Shown in pieces: positions 9,139-17,331 of a stretch of DNA of 64,000 nucleotides. Made by a program: the position numbers and the translations under genes. The stretch covers positions 62,001 to 126,000 of the forward strand of contig CAJFUN010000039.1 in NCBI GenBank assembly GCA_904420205.1, given 5' to 3'. This stretch comes from Candidatus Parachristensenella avicola. Its GTDB lineage: Bacteria; Bacillota; Clostridia; Christensenellales; UMGS416. Every line of letters begins with the position of its first letter. Within the stretch, counting starts at the first letter, position 1. The notes below the pieces were generated by a model that was given only the letters and a program-made list of their open reading frames with translations, was not told the DNA's origin and searched no databases.

Positions 9139-9801
9139 CTACTTAACCCATCCGCAAACGGAACAACGAATCTCACCACCATTATATATAAAACTATGGC
9201 TATATAGACCATACCATCCACATTTTGAACATGAGCTTTTATGATACGTCGCGTTATATTGCGAGGTGCGTTTTGAATGCGGTACATAATCATATGAAAA
9301 GCATGCACCGTTGTTACCCAAACATTTTACTTTATGAACCGTATCATAACGGCCGGGCAAATCAGGAGCTTTTGAATACTGGAACGGCCCTTTAGGATGA
9401 TTGGGGCATACCTTTGAATCAGAGCCCACATCCATAGGGACAACCAAATGCTCCTCATGATGGCATGTAGTTGGTTCCTCCGGCAACGTCTCGATATGCG
9501 GTATCGTCGATTTTTTCTGGGAATTTGATTCAATCGCCGGCTCGCTTTCAGTAGGTTGAATGTCAACCGTATCAGTCTGTTGAGTTATGCTTGTCTGATC
9601 TGTTAGGATAGGAACCGTTGGCAATTCCATATCCTCATCATCGTCCTGAATCATCACCGTAGTTATTTCGGGGATTTCTGATTGCAGGGCCGTTGTACCT
9701 TCAGTTATCCCCGTTGTTTCTTCTGACAACACATCGTTTTGTAAAGCATACGCAGATATCATTGAAATTGATGTGAAGCATATACATAGAACAACAAACA
9801 A
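9139..9801 (-). CDS. Secreted Cys/His-rich protein with unclear start
   Basis: About 220 residues. A hydrophobic signal-like segment ends at AYA. A Thr/Glu/Pro-rich acidic linker follows (about residues 25-110). The C-terminal part has TTCHHEEH, CPNHP, then CSKCGWYG and CSVCGWVK, which together could form a zinc-ribbon-like fold or disulfides. The start is a problem: the first in-frame codon is TTG 9801, whose GGAG is only one base away. A GTG with an AAAGG site begins a typical basic signal-peptide start (V-K-K-N-K) at 9828, but it runs into TAA four codons later in the A-rich run at 9810-9825. A frameshift there would join the two. No function can be given. Confidence 0.6.
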   Translation of the reverse strand: MFVVLCICFTSISMISAYALQNDVLSEETTGITEGTTALQSEIPEITTVMIQDDDEDMELPTVPILTDQTSITQQTDTVDIQPTESEPAIESNSQKKSTIPHIETLPEEPTTCHHEEHLVVPMDVGSDSKVCPNHPKGPFQYSKAPDLPGRYDTVHKVKCLGNNGACFSYDYVPHSKRTSQYNATYHKSSCSKCGWYGLYSHSFIYNGGEIRCSVCGWVK

Positions 9802-9875
9802 GCTCCAAATTTTTTTATTTATTTTTCTTCACCTTTCTAAATTGTTAGTGGTTGGTTTTTAGTTTATAATTCACC

Positions 9876-9890
9876 CTATCTTCTTTCCAT
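9876..9890 (-). other. Four-codon mini-ORF with perfect Shine-Dalgarno
   Basis: On the minus strand GGAGGTGAT lies directly before an ATG that opens a reading frame of four codons (M-E-R-R) and a stop. It lies about 50 bases upstream of the secreted-protein start region. This is the strongest ribosome site in the operon yet leads to almost nothing. It could be a leader peptide or the remains of a lost gene start. Confidence 0.4.
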
Positions 9891-10042
9891 CAAATCACCT
9901 CCATTGATTTTTATCTTATACTCTTTATTCAAAAAACAATATGGACTATTTTTACATTCACAATTTTTAGAAAAATATAAAGAATAAACGAGATTATTCA
10001 ACTAAAATTTTTCATTCTCTAAATTTTTGAAAAAATAAAAAT
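9891..10042. other. AT-rich intergenic stretch
   Basis: About 150 bases, very AT-rich compared with its surroundings, between the secreted-protein operon and the rhamnosidase terminator. It presumably holds the promoter of the minus-strand operon. I cannot place one hexamer pair with confidence and see no gene. Confidence 0.4.
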
Positions 10043-10070
10043 ATCCAAGGTTCACAAGTGAATCTTGGAT
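10043..10070 (-). terminator. Terminator of the rhamnosidase operon
   Basis: A 13-base stem (one G-T pair) beginning ATCCAAGG with a two-base loop, followed on the minus strand by a long T-rich run. Confidence 0.75.
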
Positions 10071-10090
10071 ATTCTATATCAACAATATTT

Positions 10091-12415
10091 CTAGGGCAGG
10101 ATTATCTCGCCGCCCCGGGGGAAGAAGCCCTCGGTCCCGTCGGGCAGCCTCACCTGCACCGGCACGGCGGGCGCGCTGGCCCGCAGGCTCCAGACGCCGT
10201 CCTTCACCTGCCAGGCCACCCGGACGTCGCCCTGGGGCGTGGGCACCGTCCCCGACAGCGACGGAAGGCCGCAGCCCTGGGGAGTCACCTCTATAGTGCG
10301 CCAGCCCGGCGCGCCGGCCCGCACGCCCAGCCAGCAGCGGGTAAACTCATACAGCGGCAGGCTGCTCCAGGCGTGGCAATCGCTCCGGGTGGGTTCAGGC
10401 GTTTCCGGCAGCGTCGTCATGTGATAGTCCATTGCCTTAAGATAGGGCGTCCATAGCGTCAGAGTTTTATCATAAAGCCCAGCCTTCTCCAGCGCCCGGC
10501 ACAGGGTGAACATCCAGGGATAGGTACACTGAAGCATGGGCTCCTCCATGGTCCTGACCATTATCCGCCGGGCATCCAGCCCGGTGAACATCCCGGTAAG
10601 CACTGCCAGCGCCTGGTCATGCTGGCAGAATTCCTCCAGCTCCGGCCCCTCCCGCAGCAGCCCCCGCGATTTGTCGTAGCAGTGCTCCATCAGCCGATCC
10701 TGAATCTGCTGGGCCCGCCGGGTGTATTCCTCCGCCACTCCTGGCCGGCCGGTCAGATCCATCATGCGGGCGGCTGCCTGCAACGCCTGGACATAGACGA
10801 GGTTGTGGCAGGTGCAGGGCCCGGTCAGGGCCGCATTAGGCACGCCAAAGTTCTTGCCCCATTCGGTTACCCAATCGCAGTAGTCCCAATAGCCCAGGTG
10901 TTCCACCAACCCCAGCGCGCCAATATGCCGGTCAAAATAGTCCAATACGCCGTCCACTGTCGGCCGGTAGCGGGCCAAAATGGCTTCATCCCCGGTTTGA
11001 ATATAATACTCCTCCAGCATAAAGATAAAATAGAGAGAGAAGCTTGGGATGATCTGCGGCAGGTCGCAGGGATACCGGGACTGTAAAATCCCATCGGGCA
11101 GCTGGGAGCAATGGAAATCCCATAGCACGCGCCGGGCCATGCGCGTATCGCCCGACACGGCATAGGTGAACAGTAGCTGCAGGCGAGTATCCAGCGAATA
11201 TTGCAGCTGCTCATAATAGGGGCAATCCTCATGCGTTTCATGCATACAAAGGCGCAGGGTGCGCAGGCTGGCCTGCCATAGCGCATCCTGCGGTTCCGGA
11301 AGCTCTATGCGGGCACGCACCTCAAGGGGATAGGCTGTTTCCCGGTATCCATCGATTCCAAACCGCAGGGGCTGTTCCGCCGTTTGGATCTCGATGCGCA
11401 CATACCGGAAGGTACGGAACCAGAAATTCTCCAGCACATGGCTCCGGCCGTCCAGCTCATAGATCTCCTGCTGGCCGCCGGGTATACGGCCATGGGCCCA
11501 GTCGTCCCGCATCCGCCCCTCGGGGGCATCGGACATGTAGCGCTCCGCATAGGTCACGGTGATGACCGCGCCCGCGCCACCCTCTACCTGGATGGGCAGA
11601 TAGGCTGTGGTCAGCGCTCCGGCGTCTAAATGCAGGGCTACATGGCTTCCTGCCTCTACCCAGCCTTCCGAAAGCGCCACAGCCGGCAAATCATCGGGCC
11701 GGTTGGGCATCTGCTGGGCAAAACGCCGGCTTTGCTCTGCCATGGGCGGAATAGGGGCCATTTTCAGCGGCAGCGGCACAAGCTCGCCGCCGGGCTGCAT
11801 CCCCACCCGCCAGCGTCGCTTAGCCTGCTTCCAGCCCAGCTCGCCCGGCAGGTTCCATCCCTCCGGTAGCCGTTCAGCCTTTACCCGCTGGGTAGCAATT
11901 ATATAAGGGATCACCGTATGCTCGTCGTCATAAGCGCCGACGCCCTCCCAGGCGTCGGCCTCGTCGGCCAGCGCCTGCCATGGCGCCCTGGCCGTAGAAA
12001 GGTCCGTCTCCCCAATCACGCCCACCGTCAAAAGCGCCGCGCCGGTGCGGGCAGGGATTACGCTGACCGGCCCGGGCACACCCCGAAGTTCGTCCCGGCC
12101 TGGCCAGCAAACCACATGGACGGCGAGGACGTTATCCCCCGCCGTAAGGTAGGGCGACAGCTCCACCGCCGTTACATAGTGGTTCCATCGGTCGCCTTTA
12201 CAGGGCCCGCAGATGACCGGCCTTCCATTGACATATAACCGGAATCGGCCGGCCGAGGTAATGTACAGGTTCGCCTCCTCCGGAACGGATGTCAGGTGGA
12301 ATGGAAGGCGGAAAAAGCACGCCTCCCCGCCGCCTGGCAACGCTACGGGTTCCTGGCAGCTGATCCACCACTCATCCTTAAAGAGAAAGGGCATCTCCTC
12401 CAGCTGATATTTCAT
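10091..12415 (-). CDS. Alpha-L-rhamnosidase-like glycoside hydrolase (GH78)
   Basis: Protein of 774 residues. The N-terminal beta domains include the sugar-binding type sequence YITSAGRFRLYVNGRPV (about residues 50-66), as in rhamnosidase N-domains. A large helical (alpha/alpha)6 catalytic domain begins near HEDCPYYEQLQY and contains GYWDYCDWV. The C-terminal beta domain follows SDCHAWSSLPLYEF, a GH78 hallmark. GH78 enzymes release terminal L-rhamnose from plant glycosides, pectin side chains or bacterial polysaccharides. There is no signal peptide, so it probably acts in the cytoplasm on imported oligosaccharides. AGGAGG precedes the ATG. It follows the DapA-like gene by 56 bases and probably shares its transcript. 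Rhamnose specificity is inferred from family only. Confidence 0.85.
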   Translation of the reverse strand: MKYQLEEMPFLFKDEWWISCQEPVALPGGGEACFFRLPFHLTSVPEEANLYITSAGRFRLYVNGRPVICGPCKGDRWNHYVTAVELSPYLTAGDNVLAVHVVCWPGRDELRGVPGPVSVIPARTGAALLTVGVIGETDLSTARAPWQALADEADAWEGVGAYDDEHTVIPYIIATQRVKAERLPEGWNLPGELGWKQAKRRWRVGMQPGGELVPLPLKMAPIPPMAEQSRRFAQQMPNRPDDLPAVALSEGWVEAGSHVALHLDAGALTTAYLPIQVEGGAGAVITVTYAERYMSDAPEGRMRDDWAHGRIPGGQQEIYELDGRSHVLENFWFRTFRYVRIEIQTAEQPLRFGIDGYRETAYPLEVRARIELPEPQDALWQASLRTLRLCMHETHEDCPYYEQLQYSLDTRLQLLFTYAVSGDTRMARRVLWDFHCSQLPDGILQSRYPCDLPQIIPSFSLYFIFMLEEYYIQTGDEAILARYRPTVDGVLDYFDRHIGALGLVEHLGYWDYCDWVTEWGKNFGVPNAALTGPCTCHNLVYVQALQAAARMMDLTGRPGVAEEYTRRAQQIQDRLMEHCYDKSRGLLREGPELEEFCQHDQALAVLTGMFTGLDARRIMVRTMEEPMLQCTYPWMFTLCRALEKAGLYDKTLTLWTPYLKAMDYHMTTLPETPEPTRSDCHAWSSLPLYEFTRCWLGVRAGAPGWRTIEVTPQGCGLPSLSGTVPTPQGDVRVAWQVKDGVWSLRASAPAVPVQVRLPDGTEGFFPRGGEIILP

Positions 12416-12429
12416 CTTCTCCTCCTATC

Positions 12430-12447
12430 ATCCGCCTTGCGGCGGAT
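12430..12447. repeat. Small inverted repeat between aldolase and rhamnosidase genes
   Basis: Perfect ATCCGCC / GGCGGAT hairpin with a four-base loop, just upstream of the rhamnosidase Shine-Dalgarno. It lacks a T tract, so it is not a good terminator. It may affect mRNA processing or stability between the two genes. Confidence 0.4.
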
Positions 12448-12471
12448 TCTGCAAAGAACTGGCGTCCCCAA

Positions 12472-13416
12472 TTAGGCCAAAAGGCGGCGAACCTGGTTCT
12501 CCAGCGTAATCAGCGCCCGGGTTTCAATTTTAGCCTGCTCATCCAGATCGGAAGCCGGCCGCGTACGGGTGACGAGCTCCATCGGCACGCCCACAAGGTT
12601 CATATGGTATTTGGCTGTGACCGGATACGCCGACTTCTCGCTGAGCGCGGCGAAACCGATGAAATCCTGCAGCGCCTGGGCGCGGGCGTCGCCTTGGCAG
12701 AAAAGCTGATACAGCCGCGCATATAGATCCGGATGGAAATTGGCCATTACGCCGGAAAAGCCCGCCGCCCCCAGTTCAAGGCTGGGCAGCAGCGTTTGGG
12801 CGTTGGCGTTGAACAGCCCCATATCCGTGCCCTTTAAGGCCGCTATTTTTTCCTTCAGCGCCGGCAGGCTGCAACAGGTATCCTTCAAAAACAAAAAGCG
12901 GCCGGTATCGGCACACCAACGGGCTAGCGCCGGTGAAAGCAACCGCTTGTAGGGGTAGGGGCACTCGTAGATGCCCAAAGGCATATCCTGCGTGCCCGCC
13001 AGCAGCGCTTCGGTATGGCGTTTAAACGCATCATCCCCTTGGCGGTCCAAATCCATCCGGTTGCTGACCAGCACGAAGGCATCAATCCCCGTGTCATAAA
13101 TCTGTTTGGCTTCCTCCAGCTGATCTTCCAGGGCTTCGCTGATATGGCCCGAGGCCACAACGCATAGCGGCGCACGGCCCATCCCCGCGGATAGCTCCTC
13201 GTTCAGCCTCACGACTGCCCGGGCCAGCTGCACCCGCTCCTTTAGGGTAAGGTAAAACATCTCGCTGGATTGGCATACGGCAAATACACCCTGCACCCCG
13301 CTTTCCAGGTAGAACTGCATCATGCGCCGCAGCGCTTCTTCATCAATACGGTGCCAGCTGTCAAAGGGCGTAATCATTGTGGGGTAGATGCCTCTGGCAA
13401 TCGGCTTGTTTCCCAT
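12472..13416 (-). CDS. Dihydrodipicolinate synthase / N-acetylneuraminate lyase family aldolase
   Basis: Class I aldolase of about 314 residues. The Schiff-base lysine is K178 in FLFLKDTC and the partner tyrosine is Y150 in GIYECP. The usual TTGE substrate motif is replaced by QSSE (about residues 49-52), so this is not a standard DapA. Members of this branch act on sugar acids or other 2-oxo acids. Its place ahead of the GH78 gene makes a role in sugar-acid catabolism likely, but substrate and direction are unknown. Start ATG 13416 has GGGAGG upstream; the frame is open further upstream without a better site. Confidence 0.85.
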   Translation of the reverse strand: MGNKPIARGIYPTMITPFDSWHRIDEEALRRMMQFYLESGVQGVFAVCQSSEMFYLTLKERVQLARAVVRLNEELSAGMGRAPLCVVASGHISEALEDQLEEAKQIYDTGIDAFVLVSNRMDLDRQGDDAFKRHTEALLAGTQDMPLGIYECPYPYKRLLSPALARWCADTGRFLFLKDTCCSLPALKEKIAALKGTDMGLFNANAQTLLPSLELGAAGFSGVMANFHPDLYARLYQLFCQGDARAQALQDFIGFAALSEKSAYPVTAKYHMNLVGVPMELVTRTRPASDLDEQAKIETRALITLENQVRRLLA

Positions 13417-13442
13417 GTTGTTCCTCCCATGTCTTTTTGCCC

Positions 13443-13451
13443 AGTATAGCA
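13443..13451 (-). promoter_or_regulatory. Extended -10 promoter of the aldolase-rhamnosidase operon
   Basis: The minus strand reads TGCTATACT, about 27 bases before the aldolase start codon. It lies between that gene and the terminator of the oxidoreductase gene. The -35 match is poor. Confidence 0.45.
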
Positions 13452-13537
13452 AGCGCGCATCACGGGCGCCATATGGAATAATGACTTTCTGGCCTCGCTT
13501 TTCTCTATAAGGGCGCGCACTTGGCAGCAAAAATCAC

Positions 13538-13562
13538 GGCTGCCGGGCAAAAACCGGCAGCC
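13538..13562 (-). terminator. Terminator after the FAD oxidoreductase gene
   Basis: Perfect 9-base stem GGCTGCCGG / CCGGCAGCC with a 7-base loop, followed on the minus strand by GTGATTTTTG. Confidence 0.7.
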
Positions 13563-13632
13563 ATGTTTATTTAGCCTTATGAGAAAGCCCAGCTGCAGCC
13601 GGCTTCTGTGCCCCATTCCGCGAAGGCAAAAA

Positions 13633-14775
13633 TCAATCTACGCTGGGGCGCCCTTCTTCGATAGCCTTCTGATAGCGGAGCGCCCGGGCTGCACCCCCCT
13701 GCTCCAGCACGCCCACTACGCGGCCTTCCCGCAGCACCACGCGCTTATAGCGTCCGGTTTCACCCTCGGTCAGCGCCTGGCCTTCTCCGTTGACTTCGCC
13801 CACCGAAACGGTGCTCAGCCCGTAATAGCTGGCCATATGCCGCTGTACCCTGGGCGGGTCATAGGTCTGATCGCCGCCCAGCATATTGACGGCCGCAACT
13901 TCGCCCTGCTCTTGGGCCGGCATCCAGGTGCCCGTCAATCCGGCCACGTCGCCCGCCGCCCATACGTCGCCCTGGGAAGCGGCCAGATGGTTGTCCACCT
14001 TTACGCCTCCTCTGGGGTCCCACGCAAGGCCCGAGCCCTCCAGATACCCGCAGCGGGGCGAAACGCCGGCAGCCGTCACCAGCCCGTCGCAGGCCAAGCG
14101 CCGTCCATCCTCCAGCACCGCCGCCACCGCGCGGCTGCCGTCCAATTCCACCTTAGCCAGCTTTGCGCTCAGCGCAAAGGAGCAGCCCGCTTCCTCAAAA
14201 AGCCGCTGATAATCGCCGGCGCAACGCTGATCCATCTGCAGCGGCATGACCCGGTCGGCCATCTCCACCACGGTAACCCGCGCACCCAGGCTGCATAAAG
14301 CCTCGGCTGCTTCCATGCCCACCAGGCCCGCGCCCAGGATTACCCACTGGCTGCCAGCGCGCACCGCTGCCCGTATGGCCCGTGCGTCCTGCATATCCCG
14401 CAGTACATAGCTGTTCTCTGCCTCCCGTAATCCCGGAACCGGCGGCTTACCCGCCTGTGCGCCGGTGGCCAGCAGCAGCTTGTCATAGTTCAGCGTACGC
14501 CCATCGGCTAGCGAAAGCTGTTTGCGCTCACAGTTGACCGACTGAACCGGGCACCCACGCAGCCACTCGACGCCCTGTTTTTCCATATCCTCCGCTGTAA
14601 AGAGCGCAATCTGCTCCTCCGTCTTCTTACCGCCTACCACTTTGGAAAGCATGACGCGGGAATACGCCTCTTGATCGGCACTGATCAGCGTTATTTGTAC
14701 CGTTTTATCCAGCGCGCGCAGCTTTTTCACGGCGGCAGCACCTGCCGCGCCCGCGCCTACAATAACAATATGCAT
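13633..14775 (-). CDS. FAD/NAD(P)-dependent oxidoreductase (rubredoxin/nitrite reductase-like)
   Basis: Cytoplasmic flavoprotein of 380 residues with two Rossmann modules. The FAD site is IVGAGAAGAAA at the N-terminus, the NAD(P) site is VILGAGLVGMEAAEAL in the middle, and the second FAD contact is VWAAGDVAGL. There is no redox CxxC, so it is not a thioredoxin-reductase or disulfide type. It resembles the NADH-rubredoxin reductase / NirB N-terminal group, which passes electrons from NADH to a small acceptor protein. No partner such as rubredoxin lies next to it. A single-gene unit ending at the hairpin at 13538. Confidence 0.85.
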   Translation of the reverse strand: MHIVIVGAGAAGAAAVKKLRALDKTVQITLISADQEAYSRVMLSKVVGGKKTEEQIALFTAEDMEKQGVEWLRGCPVQSVNCERKQLSLADGRTLNYDKLLLATGAQAGKPPVPGLREAENSYVLRDMQDARAIRAAVRAGSQWVILGAGLVGMEAAEALCSLGARVTVVEMADRVMPLQMDQRCAGDYQRLFEEAGCSFALSAKLAKVELDGSRAVAAVLEDGRRLACDGLVTAAGVSPRCGYLEGSGLAWDPRGGVKVDNHLAASQGDVWAAGDVAGLTGTWMPAQEQGEVAAVNMLGGDQTYDPPRVQRHMASYYGLSTVSVGEVNGEGQALTEGETGRYKRVVLREGRVVGVLEQGGAARALRYQKAIEEGRPSVD

Positions 14776-14893
14776 CTGTTACCTCCTTTTCAGCCTTTCA
14801 TTGCCCTATGCACGGTATAAGTATTCCCTATAAAGCTGAAAAACCCTTCTTGTCCACCGCGCTTTTCGCCGGTCATGGCCTGCCGCGCCCAAG

Positions 14894-14925
14894 TTGTAAA
14901 CCAATTATTATGTTTTGGTTGACAA
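14894..14925 (+). promoter_or_regulatory. BirA-type biotin operator in front of bioY
   Basis: TTGTAAACC, 14-base spacer, GGTTGACAA: an interrupted palindrome with one mismatch between arms that matches the known Firmicute BirA operator form. It overlaps the -35 box of the bioY promoter, so biotinyl-AMP-bound BirA would block transcription when biotin is ample. Confidence 0.85.
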
Positions 14926-14947
14926 CATTTCTTTCATCCATTACAAT
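14919..14947 (+). promoter_or_regulatory. Sigma-A promoter of bioY
   Basis: TTGACA, exactly 17 bases, TACAAT. The -35 hexamer is part of the right arm of the BirA operator. Confidence 0.85.
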
Positions 14948-14994
14948 CAGAAAGTCGATAGAAAGAGGGGGGCGACGGCCCCAAAGGAGGAACC

Positions 14995-15540
14995 ATGAAG
15001 GAATCACCGATCCGGTTTATGACGCAAACGGCGCTATGCGCAGCGCTTATTGCCATTGTCGCGCCGATCAGCGTACCCGTCGGGCCCGTCCCGATCTCCC
15101 TGGCTACGCTGATGGTTTACCTATGCGCCAGCGTACTGGGCTGGAAAAAATCCTGCCTGGGGGTAGCGCTTTATATTCTGCTGGGGGTGGCCGGCTTACC
15201 GGTCTTTGCCGGATATACCGCAGGGCTCGATAAACTGCTGGGGCCTACGGGCGGCTATTTCCTTGGATATCTGATCATTGCCTTGTCCACCGGTTTCTTT
15301 GTGGAGCGCTTTGGGAACCGTCCAGTTTGGAACGTTGCCGGCATGGTGGCCGGAACCGCGGCCTGTTACCTGGCCGGCACCCTCTGGCTGGCGTATGTAG
15401 GGGGATACTCCAGCTTCGGCGCGGCGCTGGCCGCCGGCGTGCTGCCTTTCTTGATTGGCGATGTCGTCAAGATTGCCGCCTCCGCCTCCGTAGGGTACGT
15501 GCTGCGCCGTAGGCTCATGCGCACGGGCATGGTTCAGTAG
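14995..15540 (+). CDS. bioY: Biotin ECF transporter S component BioY
   Basis: Membrane protein of 181 residues with about six helices, the substrate-binding subunit of the biotin energy-coupling-factor transporter. Family features are the N-terminal helix with TALCAALIAI, the short loop PVPISLATL, and the GPTGGYFLGYLI signature near residue 83. The start has AAAGGAGG upstream. It stands alone with its own BirA-controlled promoter and terminator. The EcfA/A'/T module is therefore expected elsewhere in the genome, as is common in Firmicutes. Uptake rather than synthesis of biotin is suggested, since no bio synthesis gene is present here. Confidence 0.95.
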   Translation: MKESPIRFMTQTALCAALIAIVAPISVPVGPVPISLATLMVYLCASVLGWKKSCLGVALYILLGVAGLPVFAGYTAGLDKLLGPTGGYFLGYLIIALSTGFFVERFGNRPVWNVAGMVAGTAACYLAGTLWLAYVGGYSSFGAALAAGVLPFLIGDVVKIAASASVGYVLRRRLMRTGMVQ

Positions 15541-15568
15541 AAGCATGCAAAGAACACGCGCCGTCCAT

Positions 15569-15600
15569 AAAGAAAACCGGCTGTACAGCCGGTTTTCTTT
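15569..15600. terminator. Perfect bidirectional terminator between bioY and yqfD
   Basis: A complete palindrome built on AACCGGCTGT / ACAGCCGGTT and extended by AAAGAA / TTCTTT on its flanks. It can end both converging transcripts. Confidence 0.85.
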
Positions 15601-15648
15601 ATGGGGTCGTTTGGTAGCGGAGGGTCTATCCGCAGCCTATTGGGCTGC

Positions 15649-16803
15649 TTATGGATCCTGGCAGGCAATATCGCACAGCACCTGCAGCGTAGTCGTCAGG
15701 GTTATGGTATCGCCATCCACCTCAATGCGCTCGCTGCGGTCCAGCACCTGGGCGTCTTCTGGCATAATCCGCAGCGCTTCTGCGCCGGACTGGCTTTTCA
15801 GCTGCCGAACCAGTTCGTCATAGGATACGGTGGTCAGCCTCCCCTGCCGATACTGGCGCTTTTCCAAGGCAACGGGGGCCGAAGCGGCAAATCCCGGCAG
15901 GCGCCATGCCTCTATCTCCTCCAGCACCATATCGTCTCCCAGCCGTCCCAGGCTGATGGGTAGCTGTCTACTGCCCAAGATCAGCGTCCACCGTTGGCAA
16001 ACAGCGCCTTCCGGATCAGCCTCCACCCGGGTCAGACTACCGGTGGCGCTGGCGCTGACCCATACCCGGGCCATAACCTCCCCGGCGGCGGCCACCACCC
16101 TAGGCTCCCGTCCGTCCTCATATTCCATAACGCCCTCGATCAAAAGCTGCCCCGCAGCCACTACGTCTCCCGCCTTAACCCTAGGCGTGCCCTGGCTGGG
16201 CGTTACGCGCTCCACAACGCCGGCCCGCTGGGCCACCACGTTGGCGCCCGGTTGGGCAACCGTGCCGCTGGTATCCATGGCTTGGGCCACGGTGACGGTG
16301 GCCCGCACGCCGGCCAGCCGTATCCCCACAAACCGTAGTTTGGGGAATTCCAGCCGGGTTTGATATTCAAGGGAGTTCACGTTCACTGCGCCGCTAGGCG
16401 CGCCGAAATACAGCCCCCGGGCCGCCAAGAAATCCTGGATCTGGCGGGCTTCGGCGCCCTCGGCGCCTATAACCCTCACCTCCCATATCCGGGTTGAGGC
16501 ATAGATCATCATGATAAAGCATACCGCCAGCGAAATGATAAGCGCCGGCCTGGCCAGCGCCCGCAGCGCCAGCGATGGCAGTCCCCAGCTTCCCACCACC
16601 TCCACCTTCATTTCCCGGGACTCGGCCATGGCCGTCATCCGCCGGGCCTGCCGGAAGCTGAGCGCACAGACCATCTGCGTGCGGCCCGGGCGCTTCATAT
16701 CGTACAGGGTAAGGCCACTGCGGCGGGCCTCGCTGATCAGCCCGTCCATGCCTAAGCCTGATATGCGCAGGGATACATATCCCAGCGTCCATTTAAACTG
16801 CAT
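15649..16803 (-). CDS. yqfD: Sporulation protein YqfD
   Basis: Protein of 384 residues of the YqfD family, found in endospore formers and made in the mother cell. It has an N-terminal cytoplasmic region, one hydrophobic segment (about residues 85-105) and a long C-terminal part that lies outside or in the intermembrane space. VRVIGAEGAEARQIQDFLAARGL resembles the POTRA-like piece of the family. The partner gene yqfC lies 14 bases upstream, the arrangement seen in Bacillus and Clostridia. The exact biochemical role is not known. This gene is strong evidence that the organism is, or recently was, a spore former. Confidence 0.92.
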   Translation of the reverse strand: MQFKWTLGYVSLRISGLGMDGLISEARRSGLTLYDMKRPGRTQMVCALSFRQARRMTAMAESREMKVEVVGSWGLPSLALRALARPALIISLAVCFIMMIYASTRIWEVRVIGAEGAEARQIQDFLAARGLYFGAPSGAVNVNSLEYQTRLEFPKLRFVGIRLAGVRATVTVAQAMDTSGTVAQPGANVVAQRAGVVERVTPSQGTPRVKAGDVVAAGQLLIEGVMEYEDGREPRVVAAAGEVMARVWVSASATGSLTRVEADPEGAVCQRWTLILGSRQLPISLGRLGDDMVLEEIEAWRLPGFAASAPVALEKRQYRQGRLTTVSYDELVRQLKSQSGAEALRIMPEDAQVLDRSERIEVDGDTITLTTTLQVLCDIACQDP

Positions 16804-16817
16804 GGCGCTTAGCCCCC

Positions 16818-17111
16818 CTATCGCCCAGATCCGGGCTGCTCATAGAATTCTACGGCCAGGATCTTACCCACGCAGATCAGGTCGTCGCGGGCAAGCTCTT
16901 TAACCATCAACTCCCGCCCCCGGATGACCACCAGGCCCGCCGCCGATTCAATACGAATCAGCTCCGGGGTATATTCGGCGATGCCGCGGTGGTTCTCCAC
17001 CCGGGCCCGGCAGCTTCCCGTCAGGTGCACCAGCGGCAGGTGCAGGGCAATATCTTCCGGGATCTGCAGCCGCTGGACGACCCGGGAAAACCAGCGATTG
17101 GCCATGCCCAT
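16818..17111 (-). CDS. yqfC: Sporulation protein YqfC (YabP/YqfC family)
   Basis: Small protein of 97 residues with the family pattern LTGSCRARVENHRGI, RIESAAGLVVIRG and LARDDLICVGKI. YqfC accompanies YqfD in the sigma-E sporulation regulon of Bacillus. A CATATAAT sequence lies about 17 bases upstream on the minus strand and resembles a sigma-E -10, but I see no convincing -35. In Bacillus this gene and yqfD lie directly before phoH; here phoH is about 20 kb away and on the other strand. The start ATG 17111 has a G-rich ribosome site. Confidence 0.9.
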   Translation of the reverse strand: MGMANRWFSRVVQRLQIPEDIALHLPLVHLTGSCRARVENHRGIAEYTPELIRIESAAGLVVIRGRELMVKELARDDLICVGKILAVEFYEQPGSGR

Positions 17112-17269
17112 CCCCCCCCTTCCCCCTCATTATATGCGGTTGCCCCCTGAAAGAACCCAGCCCGAAAAAAATCTTCCGTTCGCCGAAATTTTCCAGCGTC
17201 ATTCGTCCCGTCTTTTCCGTCTAAATGGAGATTCCCTCTGCCATCGGCCATCCCGGTGAATGCAAAAGG

Positions 17270-17298
17270 TTGTGAAACGGCCCGATGTCTACTATAAT
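17270..17298 (+). promoter_or_regulatory. Promoter of uppP
   Basis: TTGTGA, 17-base spacer, perfect TATAAT, about 34 bases before the TTG start. Confidence 0.6.
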
Positions 17299-17331
17299 AA
17301 ATAGGATCATCACCATAAGGAGGATATACAT

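Noticed and set aside
13579..14298. Plus-strand frame of 239 codons opposite the FAD oxidoreductase
   Set aside because: Shadow of a minus-strand gene with intact FAD and NAD motifs; no ribosome site.
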